NCBI GenBank assembly: GCA_963969595.1
Contig: OZ018411.1
Location: forward strand, 7,380,501-7,444,500
Source of the DNA: Neckera pumila
Lineage: Eukaryota; Streptophyta; Bryopsida; Hypnales; Neckeraceae
DNA: 64,000 nucleotides
Direction of reading: 5' to 3'
Positions 15,845 through 26,408 of this stretch are shown here, one piece after another. The notes under the pieces were generated by a model that was given only the letters and a program-made list of their open reading frames with translations, did no database searches and had not been told where the DNA came from. The stretch's first letter is position 1; every line of letters starts with the position of its first letter. A program made the position numbers and the translations under genes.

Positions 15845-16677
15845 AACGAAACGGATCTCATAGCACTCTCAGGTAACTCTTGTTGCTCATGCACTAGCTT
15901 TGTTCTATTCATTAATCAAGGATATAAGCAAATTCATATAGTCAGAAAAATTTGGCGAACTGAAAAATGTGGGACTCGATCTTCAGTAAGTTTAATTGGG
16001 TCCTTGTTTAATTTCGACTTTTCAATCCCCGCTTGGTTATGTAGTTGTTTGGATTAATCGTCCCGTCAATGTCCACTGCAGGTGCTCACACAATTGGCAG
16101 AGTCCGGTGCCAAATTGTTACTGGCAGTACCATACTTGACACCAACATCAGCGCTGAATACCGGGCGAAGCTTGCCAAAGCTTGTGATACCTCGATTGCA
16201 GATCCATTACTCACTTTGCAGAACGGAGACCTGAAAAATCCAGATAAATTCGACAACTACTTCAAAAATTTGCGAAGGCCAGAAGGCATCCTCCCAAGCG
16301 ACCAGACCCTGCATGCAGAGCACTCCCGGCCTCAATGTGGCCATAGTCAAGGACTATGCCCCAAACAAGGAAAATCTTTTCCCTGATTATGGGCTCAGTA
16401 TAGTATACGTAGCATCAAGATGGGGAACATAAAACCACTCACCGGCAATCAAGGAGAAATCAGGAAGAATTGCAAAGCAGTCAACTTGGTGTCGTTGTCG
16501 AGTGATCTGCATGTTGATACGAGTGACGTACACTCCACTTTAGTGCGACCAAATGCTCCGAAACGTGCGCATGCAGGAAATCAAATGCACTGCCCAGCTT
16601 TCTTTATTATCGACTTGACCTATAGACCCACTGAATTATTATTACTCCTCCAACGGTCCAATTTTGTGAGTTGGTAG
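15845..16677 (+). pseudogene. Peroxidase pseudogene, 3' half (inverted)
   Basis: This is the 3' part of a class III peroxidase whose 5' part is at 18890-20831 on the other strand. It starts inside exon 3 (15845-15872, reading NETDLIALSG) directly at the edge of a CACTA element. It has a GT-AG intron (15873-16081) and continues with exon 4 from 16082: AHTIG with the proximal haem ligand, RVRC, KAC and NPDKFDNYFKNLRRPEG. Compared with the intact neighbour, exon 4 carries a 4-bp insertion near 16312 that leads to a stop at 16384-16386. An 11-bp insertion near 16400 then returns to the original frame, ending MGNIKPLTG, GEIRKNCKAVN and a longer tail to 16677. It cannot make a normal enzyme. Confidence 0.92.
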
Positions 16678-16775
16678 ATTTACTGTAGCTCAGTAGATCG
16701 ATCAACTTCGATCTAGCGGAGGCAACCCATTCTCGATCACTCAAGGAATTAAGAATTTACAGAATCTGGAACTCA

Positions 16776-17704
16776 TTAACCCCTAAAGGACCGTTGTCTG
16801 TTCGGGGGACAAATGCGTTTTTGGGCAGGTACCTACAAGCTGAAATTTTGTCGTGATTTTTTGAAACTTTTTGAGAAGGTGAAGAATTGAGAGAGGTATG
16901 TGGCAAAGAAAAAAATTTGAAATCGGACCTTCGAGCGAGAAGTTATGCCATTTCTTGGAATGCATGGGGAGGGAGGGCAACAAAAAAAATTTGCAAAGTT
17001 TTGAATTTTTTTCTTAAATGTTTTTTTTCTCATAGATTATATTTTTGTCTATCTGAAAAGCTTTGATTCATTTCAATTGGATTTGTTATGAGGAAGTTAT
17101 GGACATTCTTGTTTTTCGGGCAGTTAGAGCATCTTCTTGAAAAAAGTAACTTGTAGGATTCTTTTTGGAATGCAATTTTTGTAATTTTTCAATTTCTTTT
17201 TTGTAATGGTTTAGTTTACTTGCTAGAACAATCTCACCATTGAAATTAGTGCATTTTAATTCCATCTAAAATATATGAATATTTTAGATTTTCCTTCTAT
17301 CTCGTACCTACTTCTACTTAACAATTTTTTAAAGAATGATAATTAAGTATTTTTGAAATTTTTTTTTTTCCTAGACTCTCAATTTAATTCTCCACTATAA
17401 AGATTTAAAGCTCAAAACGCTGTAGTGCAAAAATCTTAAGTTAAAAATGTTTTAAGTCAAAAAATCTGGTCCTGGAATGTGTTGAAAAACTTGTTTTTTC
17501 CACTTTAAATGCAAATATCTTGCAGTCTGTGCAATCAAAAATTCTGAAATTTTTTCCACACATTCTCATACCAATTAGGTGTAAGATCCTATGGTTAGAT
17601 GTGAAAAAAAAAAACAATTTTAATTTTTTTTTACTTTTTGCTATAGAAATGGCAATTTTGAATGATTTTTGGTAGGAAAAAGGCCTCGGTCCTTTAGGGG
17701 TTAA
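16776..17704 (+). mobile_element. TTAA-family element, full length (929 bp)
   Basis: TTAACCCCTAAAGGACC at the left is matched by GGTCCTTTAGGGGTTAA at the right, with perfect 17-bp inverted ends including TTAA. The interior is non-coding and AT-rich, with the family words GGGGGACAAATG, AAGTTATGCC and gatcctatggttagatg. It lies in the inverted segment, just after the peroxidase 3' half. Best reference copy of the family in this window. Confidence 0.85.
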
Positions 17705-17883
17705 TTCATAGCAACTTTGTTTTTATACCAAAATATCTGAAAACTCCAGGAAGGGTCCACTGAAGAAACTGTCCTCTAACATGCCTGTAATTCTTGAAAT
17801 GATCTGTCGGGTGACTGTTGCTCTTTCCCAGCTACAAATCTGGAATGAATCTCAATACATGAAGTCAATAATCAATGTCCTAT

Positions 17884-18889
17884 CACTACAACAGAAAGCA
17901 GTGACTGCAACATACTAGCAACGCATTTGCAATGGTTTTGCAATGAAAGAATGTGTAACGGAACTTAGTTTGGAACTCAAAAAAGAAATAATGCATTGCA
18001 AAACCATTGCAAAGTTGTGGTTAATTCAATATAAAAGTATTGGACATTGAATCCATGCTATTCCATTTCTAAACTGTTGCAAATTCATAAAACTTAAAAT
18101 GCAAAATCATGAAAAAAATGTAATTGTTGTGTGTAGAAGTCATTGCAAAATCATTGCAAAGTCATTGCAAAGTCATTGCAAAACCATTGCAAAACCATTG
18201 AAATTAAAAAGTTAATATTTTTTGCCAAGGCAGCCCCAACCAAACCCCCCGCTCTAGAATTGAACCTTGCACCTCATGCGTGAGGTGCAAGGTTTGGAGA
18301 CCACTACACCATCTGAAACTGCTAGTGACCTTAATGGGGCACAATTTTTATTTATTTGATTTATGTTTTCCGTTAGTTGTAAAAACAGCAGACTTTGGAG
18401 GTCATTTTGGCATAGTAGAAGAACTTTTTTTGTAAAACTATAAACTAAGAAAAGTTAGGAAGTAAAGTACTCTTTCATCTCCAAAAAATCGTTTCAGATT
18501 TCAAGTCTTTAATAAAAAGTTATGAACAAAATTCACAGAGGTGTTTAAAAATGTCAAAGAAAATGTTCATTCCAACCCCTCTCTGAAATTTGCTCATAAC
18601 TTTTGATTGGAGACTTAAAATATCAAACGGGTTTTTGGTGATGAAACTTAATTTCATTTCTCAACTTTTCCTAGTTCAAAGATTTTTGAAAAAAGTTTTT
18701 CTACTATGCCAAAATGACCACCAAAGTGTACTGAGACTAAAAATCAACGAATTATGAGTCCATTGCAAAACCATTGCAAACACAATGCAATACTTCATAT
18801 TAAACCATTGCAAAGTCATTGAAACAAAATTCGTGGGCATTGCAAAACCATTGCAAAAAGTATTGCAAACGCTGCATTCTCTTGTAGTG
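17884..18889 (-). mobile_element. CACTA element, copy 2 (1006 bp, reverse orientation)
   Basis: It is the reverse complement of copy 1 with the same length. In the stretches I aligned by eye only a handful of substitutions separate them. Read on the minus strand it is CACTACAAGAGAA to TTGTAGTG. It is flanked on the plus strand by TAT (left) and GTT (right), i.e. AAC and ATA on the minus strand. It ends exactly inside exon 3 of the peroxidase pseudogene. Confidence 0.93.
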
Positions 18890-19740
18890 GTTGAGTCCAA
18901 CATTGGCAAAATTCTCTTTCAGCGAAGTGTAATTCATGTCCGGGTTCGGCAGAAATTCGTTGACAAGGGAGGCGTTGGTGGTCAAGCTGTCGCGGCGTCC
19001 GAAGTACACCGGATACGAGTTGGTCAGTCCAACCTTCCAAATTCAACCGTCAATTAACTGAGACCATGGGGTGGCTGGAGCAACAAACCGGTCAAGTCAA
19101 AAACTCTAGCTCCTTCCACTGAGGTTTAATTCAAATAAAGCGTGAAAAACAAATACTAACTACAAGCTACAGGGATCATAATCAAAGGCAAACTAATTAA
19201 TTAAGCTGCACGTATGAAATGTCCCGTACCTCAACAGCAGAGTCGCGAGATGCGATGGCCAGAATGTCAGCGCAGGAGACGGTGTTCCAGTATACTCTTG
19301 AATCTTGATGGTGTCGATCACCTCGAAGCCTCCTTGCGGAGTTGTTGTTTCCGCCGATGTTCTTCTCGGTGGTGATCCCGGGCGCATCGTCCAGCAACAG
19401 GGACCCATCGCAACCCTGCACATACGTATTCACCGGTCGGCTCAGTACATACGTATTCCACTCGTCAGACTGCGCACGTCGTAATCTTCGAGCCCATGCA
19501 ATGACCTCGAAGCTGTTGATCGATGAAATAATAAGTGACATACGTGGTTCTGGTGATCTCTCATTTGTGTTGCTTATGTGAATGACGTACAACGACATAT
19601 TCATTTCGCCTTGAGTTGGTCACAATTCACAACACGATTGATGGTGAACTCAAGCAGCAAGAACATTACATGAGCGTAACTAACGAATTGTATACCAAAC
19701 GTATACGGTATCTACTGTATGAATCCCTATCCAGGAGTAT

Positions 19741-20023
19741 GGGCAATTTCATTCAAATGACGGTATTCCAAGTGCCATTTTGACGGTGTGCCATTTTCAT
19801 CATCTAGTACAGGTATAGATTTCAGAACGGCGGTTCTGAACCATCTAGGGCAGGTATATGGCCGTTATGAACCATTTAGGGCAGATATATGGCCGTTCTG
19901 AACTATCTAGGACAGGTATATGGCCATTCTGAACCATCTAGGGCAGGTGTAGATTTAGAACAGCCTTTCTGAACTGTTTTCACGCCATTTAAAAAAAATA
20001 TCGCCATTTTAATGAAATTGCCC
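19741..20023. mobile_element. MITE in pseudogene intron 1 (283 bp)
   Basis: The ends GGGCAATTTCATTCAAATG and CATTTTAATGAAATTGCCC are inverted repeats related to those of 11177-11503. The interior has about four tandem copies of a roughly 35-bp unit built on 'gaaccatctagggcaggtatatggcc'-type words. Confidence 0.7.
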
Positions 20024-20029
20024 ATGATG

Positions 20030-20100
20030 CAACGTTTTGAAACATTCAACTGCTCATTCAACGTTTTGAAACATTCAACTGCTCATTCAACGTTTTGAAT
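20030..20100. repeat. Tandem repeat, about 30-bp unit
   Basis: About two and a half copies of a unit starting 'caacgttttgaaacattcaa' directly follow the MITE in intron 1 of the peroxidase pseudogene. Confidence 0.75.
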
Positions 20101-20522
20101 CATGTACCGGTACATTGCAACGCAATAAAGACATTCATACAACAGTGCAAGAGCTCGAGGCTAGGAATTGAGTAACTAAGGTCATTTTCGTTAAATCGTG
20201 AAATGAGACTTAATTGCCATCTGAATAAAAATAAAGCTCACCCCAGATCAATGTAATTGTCATCTCCGTCGATAAAATACAGTCAAAGGCTCTTTCGAAA
20301 ACCACTATATTTCTATTCGGCCATCTTGTATTCGTGATAAGACATTTTTGGTCTGAATTATACACCACCAGATGACGAAGATCGATACGATGGTTGGCCA
20401 GGACATATATGCTTCTTGATTTAATATATATATTTCATCCTCCAAGTGCAAGATAAATGGTGCTCCTATCCCTAATACAAAGACTGATGTGGCGATTCAT
20501 GCTGTACGATAAGGAGGGATCA

Positions 20523-20849
<327 letters not shown>

Positions 20850-20989
20850 TTAGTAATTCTAGCAAGCAAGAGCTTCTCAGAAAAGCTCAACTGTTTTTCA
20901 ATTCAGTTCTCACTGCTTGAGATGCAACAGAAATTCCAAACTCGAGGGAGCATGCCGGAACATGACAGAAACCGTGTCTCAGTGTGAAG

Positions 20990-20997
20990 TTTATATA
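20990..20997 (-). promoter_or_regulatory. TATA box of the peroxidase pseudogene
   Basis: The minus strand reads CTATATAAAC here, about 160 bp upstream of the pseudogene start codon. It is a good plant TATA match, so the promoter may remain able to transcribe the broken locus into the CACTA element. Confidence 0.5.
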
Positions 20998-21239
20998 GGA
21001 TTCAGCAGACCAGTTCATTGCCGCCCGAAATTCTAGGGCCGGTTCTTGTGGGGAATTGTTCAAACGTCATCAATATCATTAATCCGCTTGATCTATTAGA
21101 CATACTGCGCAGTCTGCAATTTGAGATGTAGGACCCATGGCCAAATACAGAGACTTGAGTTCTCATGCAGATAGCAATATTGTCTATAGAGACTTTGTGT
21201 GAATGGACACAATCTACATTTTAGGGTTTTGGGGACACA

Positions 21240-21516
21240 TGTAGTATCGGCGACCTCGCCCCGCCATCACCCGGGGAATGACCGGGCGCAGGCCCTGTTC
21301 AATTTTTTTTTTAATTTTTTTTATAAAACCCAAAAGAACTTGGTGAACCCTTAGCCCTTCTTGTCAACCCTAAGGGGGTACTGTAGCTCCGCGCCTCCCA
21401 GCGCTCCGCTCGGCCTAAGCCCTACTCGTTGCACTCCGTAGGACGAGCGGTTTAGGTGATTCACAGGGGCGTCCGGTGTTTCAAGGGACGCCATAGGTGA
21501 GGTCGTCGATACTACA
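21240..21516. mobile_element. GC-rich TIR element, about 277 bp
   Basis: TGTAGTATCGGCGACCTC at the left is matched by GAGGTCGTCGATACTACA at the right (two mismatches). The interior is GC-rich (ccccgccatcacccgggg, gcgcctcccagcgctccgctc), in contrast to the AT-rich surroundings, and includes 'tactgtagctccgcgcc'. The superfamily is unclear. Confidence 0.65.
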
Positions 21517-21677
21517 TTCTACCCGCAATCTTGTGCAGACAAATCGATCGAATTCCTGGTAGATATTAGAGAAATTGGTGTATATATTTGTCAACCGATT
21601 GAAGCTTATACACTACAATCAGAGTTGCAAGAATCTAGACTAGCTGGGATGTATTGGAGTGCAGTTTATTATTAATT

Positions 21678-21880
21678 CCTGCTCAAAATTTTATCAACAC
21701 ATTGACGTCGTTCACTGCATCTGTGTCCTGCTCCAAGTTTTATCAACACAGTGACATCATTCAGTGCATCTGTGTCGTCCTGCTCAAAGTTTTATCAACA
21801 CCGTGACATCATTCAGTGCATCTGTGTCCTGCTCAAAGTTTTATCAACAAATTCACATCATTCAGTACGTGCATCTGTGC
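21678..21880. repeat. Tandem repeat, 49-bp unit, four copies
   Basis: Units beginning 'cctgctcaaagttttatcaa' start at 21678, 21727, 21779 and 21828. Spacing is 49, 52 and 49 bp; one unit carries a 3-bp insertion. No coding role is apparent. Confidence 0.85.
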
Positions 21881-22163
21881 ATGTAACCCAAAAAATCTCG
21901 ACCATGATGATAATATATGAGCTGCCAAACTGCCGAAGGATGCGTACTGAATTCCGCATTCTGATAGAACCCAACTTAAATCAATACGTACACTCACTCA
22001 AGGGGGATGGGATGTGCTTCAGCCTTCTGGAGCTAGCGGCCCCAGTTTTCACTGAGACTTTTGCAAATGCCGATAACTTTCGTCCTAAAGTGCTCGATTG
22101 CTGAGTCTGTGTTATTGAATATTCCAGCACCTGTAACTGCTGTCTCACCTACTGAGGTACTAA

Positions 22164-22426
22164 GAGCATCCCCACCAGTCTGTTCTGTATCCCTAAACTT
22201 GAAGTCTCAAAGCAGTCAACCTTGACTTTATACAAATGAGACCTCGCAAGTTCTCCATACGAGCCTCTGGATACAAGATTTGGTGAGAGTTTTACAGATA
22301 TTTGTAAATTTTATAGATACAGGTTATAGAAAAAGGTTGGTGCGCTGATGCTTTTGTATCTATGTTTGCATCTCAGGTCCTCTCCCTAAAATTTTAGGGA
22401 AACGGAACTCCCTGGTAGGAATGCCC
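22164..22426. mobile_element. MITE, about 263 bp
   Basis: GAGCATCCCCACCAG at the left is partly inverted at the right as CTGGTAGGAATGCCC. Such 'AGCATCYCCACCAG' ends are common in plant hAT/Harbinger-type MITEs. CTAAG occurs at both flanks and could be the target duplication. Confidence 0.5.
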
Positions 22427-22499
22427 TAAGGTAACTGCGCCTAATTATGACCCCTACAAATTCTCGCCAAGAATCTACAGTTTGCATTCACGAGAGCCA

Positions 22500-22690
22500 A
22501 GGTTTGCCTTTGTATACATCTATTTTAAGCATTTTGAAGATTCATTTTTTGTTCATATAGTGTTCAAAACAAGCATAAGAAGAGAATCTAGAATAATCTT
22601 TTGACTTTCAACAAGATCAACCAAAAAATGAAGCAATTTAATAGTAGGAACATTGCACAATTATTGCTTATTTAATTGGTGCAATTTGGT
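22500..22690 (+). repeat. Dispersed repeat, copy 2
   Basis: It has the same order of words as 5630-5815: 'catctattttaagcattttga', 'ttcatatagtgttc', 'agagaatctagaat', 'gactttcaacaagatc' and 'attgcttattta'. Class unknown. Confidence 0.45.
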
Positions 22691-23140
22691 GTGGTTACTT
22701 TTTTTTGTAAGTTGTAGGACCTCTCAATTATTTAGTCTTTGAGAAACATTCATAGATCATTTGGACAGTATATGTCTATAAAAATCCACCAATTCAATAT
22801 CACGCCGTAGCATTTATTGGAAGTTTTGGAACAGACTCCAAATTTTTGAGGAAATCCATTTAATGTGTATAGTTTTTAGATGCCCTCATGTCCAGTAGTG
22901 ACAGTGTAGAGCTTGCCTCTCTTTTGTGGATGAATAGGGATCCCTTTTTCCAAAAATCAATGTCAACGGCCGCAAGTCTAATCACATATAAAAAAGATTA
23001 TCTCCAAATCTTCCACATTGTCGATTATGTATAAACATTTGCTAATATGATAAGAAGTGCTATACTTTGAGGGCTGACCTAGCTTTCGGGACAGCTTACA
23101 CACCACCAAGCATTTTTGAATGAATTCACCTTGAAAGATA

Positions 23141-23391
23141 CTCCCTCTGTCCCACTAAAAAGCTCCTTCTTTTATCTCATGTTTTTCTTACACTAATTTC
23201 ATTGACCATGTTGTAAAATGTATATTCAGAATGGTTGAAATTTTATATCACCACAATCCATGAAGAACATTGTATCTATTCAATGCAACCAAAATAAGAA
23301 TTGGACACAAGCAAGCTTCCAATATGCGTACTCAAAACTAGTAAAAACAACATGAGGTAAAATTAAGAGCTTTTTAATGGGACAGAGAGAG
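23141..23391. mobile_element. Stowaway-like (Tc1/mariner) MITE, 251 bp
   Basis: It starts TA-CTCCCTCTGTCCCACTAA and ends with the inverse, TTAATGGGACAGAGAGAG-TA. A CTCCCTCYGTCCCA terminus with a TA duplication (23139-23140 and 23392-23393) is diagnostic of plant Stowaway elements. Inner arms also pair (AAAAGCTCCTTC... with ...AAGAGCTTTT). Confidence 0.88.
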
Positions 23392-24446
23392 TAAATGGAA
23401 GTTTCATCCAAATAATCCATTTATTTGTATAATTTCTTTGACTCTTATAGATTTAGTTAGGAGTTTTGAAGTTGTTAACATTACAGAAAATATAGGCCCT
23501 GTGGAGTAGCCCTTGATAAAAGTGTATGGATAATATTTCTTTGCCTTTTTGAAAAAGAAAGATTCATAGAAATCTACAAATACCACTTAACTTACCTTAA
23601 TGATAATGACATTACTATCTTATGCATCCGTACTGTTGTCTTCTCAGTATTAGTACAATATGTATGTACAATAATATGTCTAGTGATGAGTATTATATAT
23701 TGTACCAAGGCAAGGAATTATCTATGGCTGTAGTAGTTTTAATCTAGAATTTTGGATATAAAAGCTTCATATTTAGCATTAAAGATCCCAAGCACTCATG
23801 TAGTCATGTACAACCTAGGAAAAAATATAGATCTAAAAACTCAAAGAAATAGCACATTGTGACTAAAGCTCATGCACATTGTTCCAATCTAGGATTGGTA
23901 ATTAAGCTTAACATTTTCCCTCACTTGAAACTTAAGGTATTATGTTCATTTTTGAGGCATCATGTATTTCTATGTAAAACTATGCTCTTGAAGCATTGAG
24001 TTCCCACTTCAAAACCTAAACTAAGCATCAACACAATAATTGTGCTTGTTGCATAGGTGGTCCTTCCTGACTTCATATAGTGATAAATGATATTTTGGAT
24101 TGCCATTTTTCACAAATAGTATAGGACAAAATATGTCACATCCCTCACTCTAAGGCATACCCGTGCTACCTTGGTGAGCAAGGGGGACCTTGGAGGTGAC
24201 TCCCAAAGCCTTGCAAGAGATGTGGTGGGTGAATTGTAGAATCCCAAAGAGATAAGGTGCTATAGCTCTTTGGTTGGGAAATACTGGATGGTATACCATA
24301 CACACTTGAAGAGCTAGTGAGAAGACACGTCCATGTGCTTAAAGAATGTGACAATCCAAGTTGGGAGTCAAAAGTTATGGCTCTTCAAAATTAATAGTGT
24401 CCTAGCTACGAGGTATGGGGCGTGGGAGTAGGGATTCTGGTAGTAT

Positions 24447-25420
24447 CACTACTAGAAAACAGTGTCCAGAAGAACAGAAAATCAACTGATTTCTGTTGTT
24501 TTGTACACTGGAATGTCCATTTTCACTGATTTTTGAATTTTTTGTTTATGTAAACAAAACAGCTTCCAATTTTCTGTTGATTTGAATAGTGCAATGACCA
24601 AATCAACAACTTTTTGTCGAATTTTAATCTTTTTGGAATCTTTTTGGAATCTTTTTGGAATCTTTTGGAATCTTTCAAAATGTTTCAAAATGTTTTTGAC
24701 ACCAAAATTTTGTGCCTTGGGCAATTCGAAGTTCAACACCAAAATTAGAATTTTAAGTATAACGAATTTTATTTTTCTGACTTAATCATTCAAAAATTCA
24801 ATGTTTTTTCAATTCAGTAGACTTTGGCGGCCATTTTGGCATAGCAAAACAACTTTTTCAAAAAACCTTTCAACTAAGAAAATTTGGGAAATCAAACTAA
24901 CTTTCACCTCCAAAAATCCGTTTGCAATTTGAAGTCTCCAATAAAAAGTTATGGACAGAAATCAGAGAGGATGTTCGAAACATTTTTTTGGATATTTTCA
25001 AACATCCTCTCTGATTTTTGTCCATAACTTTTGATTGGAGACTTCAAATTGCAAACAGATTTTTGGAGGTGAAAGTTATTTTGATTTCCCAAATTTTCTT
25101 AGTTGAAAGCTTTTTGAAAAAAGTTGTTTTCCTATGTCCAAATGGCCTCCAAAGTCTGCTGATTTTACAAAGAAAATAAAAACTAATGCAAAAACTCTAT
25201 TAATAAATTTCTACTCATGCATGATGCACTTGGTAATGGCCATGGTTCAATGGCTAAGAACCTTGGACCTCAACCATGAGGTCCAAGGTTCGAAGCCTCA
25301 TGGCTTCACCTGCCCACGTGGCGGGGTGCTTAGATGGCCTGCCCACGTGTCAACCTGCCTAGGTGGCTGCCACGTGTTAGGCTGCCCAGATTTTTCGGAC
25401 AGCTTAAAAAAATTAATTTT

Positions 25421-25452
<32 letters not shown>

Positions 25453-25588
25453 CTTTGGAAAAATGTCCGAAACAACAGAATTTGGACAACAGATTTCAGT
25501 GTAATTTTGTCTAGCGTCCGAAACAACTGAATGGACAACGCTTTTCTGTTGAAAATCTGTTGTTCTGGACGTAGTTTTTCTAGTAGTG
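24447..25588 (+). mobile_element. CACTA element, second family (1142 bp)
   Basis: CACTACTAGAAAAC and GTTTTTCTAGTAGTG are inverted ends. TAT duplications (24444-24446 and 25589-25591) flank the element. Subterminal words 'ctgttgtt' and 'aacaacagaa' are repeated. A large palindrome occupies about 24816-25161. A tRNA-like module and a run of A residues (about 25428-25450) follow. Although the ends and subterminal arrays differ from those at 14839 and 17884, the inner palindrome and tRNA-like module are related to theirs. No transposase. Confidence 0.9.
25236..25307 (+). other. tRNA-like / SINE-like module inside the CACTA element
   Basis: The A-box TGGTTCAATGG (25243-25253) and B-box GGTTCGAAGCC (25287-25297) are 44 bp apart, the canonical tRNA distance. 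TTCGAAG forms a T-loop with a 3-bp stem. GGCCA (25238-25242) can pair with TGGCT (25301-25305, one G-U) exactly where an acceptor stem would lie. The anticodon arm is replaced by an 11-bp hairpin (25261-25288). A poly-A run lies about 120 bp downstream, so a captured tRNA-derived SINE is the likely origin. Confidence 0.6.
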
Positions 25589-25599
25589 TATCTCTAGGT

Positions 25600-26408
25600 T
25601 AAATAGAACATTCTACATGTAGTTGGAAAGTTATTGAGAGAAAGATTTTAGAATGCTAAGGTTCATGATGAGACAAACTATGAGCTAAAAGTTATGGGCA
25701 CCCATAGAGATTAGAGTCTTGGAGAATTTCTCCTCTTGAGGGATACAGATCTTTGGAGGGACATTACTTCCTCAATACCTGTTGCTATTGAAAAAGTAAA
25801 TATTTCACAGTGATCTACAAAAAGAGTAGATCACCAAAATGGATTGCATGCTAGATTTAGAATCCAAAGCTAAAAATTACCCCAATAACAAGATTGGGGG
25901 GTCTTTAGGGTCAAAATTTGGAATCAAAGATATGGAATCTGGTGGTCTTCTAAGATGGGTGTGTGACTTGGATGTCTTGAGGACCTCTAGAAAGGGATGA
26001 GGGCTGCCAAATAGCACAAAGAATAATATGAAGAGGGGTGATATCCCTTTTTCTCCCAAATGGTGCTATAGTGAGCTATAGTGGCCATATGCAGTGGAGT
26101 TGATGTTGGAGCCTTACCACCGCTTTTGTGTTACCATAGGATACTTTTGTACTCCTTAAGACCGGGTGGGTGGTGTCCTATGCCACACTAGGCCATGGCC
26201 TCAGTCCTAATTGGTGAGTCCTAATTAATGAGTCTCAAAATGAGTGTGGTTGGGCCTAGTAGGGAATTGAGAACCGTTCAAGGGCGGTTAGTACTGGTGG
26301 AGAGTAGTGTTGCCACCAAGTGCTTGAACATCAATGGAAGTTTTGCCCCAAGTCATCAAATGACATGCTCAATGTCTTGTGGAAGTTAAGTAAGGGAAAT
26401 TATGGTAA
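25600..26408. other. Remainder of the putative LTR, no gene seen
   Basis: No coding region is recognised. The sequence is less AT-rich than the neighbouring MITEs and is taken as part of the putative LTR (24134-27296). Confidence 0.35.

Noticed and set aside
15845..16677. A separate functional plus-strand peroxidase gene
   Set aside because: It lacks exons 1, 2 and most of exon 3 and has frameshifts. Those missing exons lie on the opposite strand beyond the second CACTA copy.
25236..25307. A genuine tRNA gene
   Set aside because: The A and B boxes and acceptor position fit, but the anticodon arm is replaced by an 11-bp hairpin and only part of the T and acceptor stems pair, so it is tRNA-like only.
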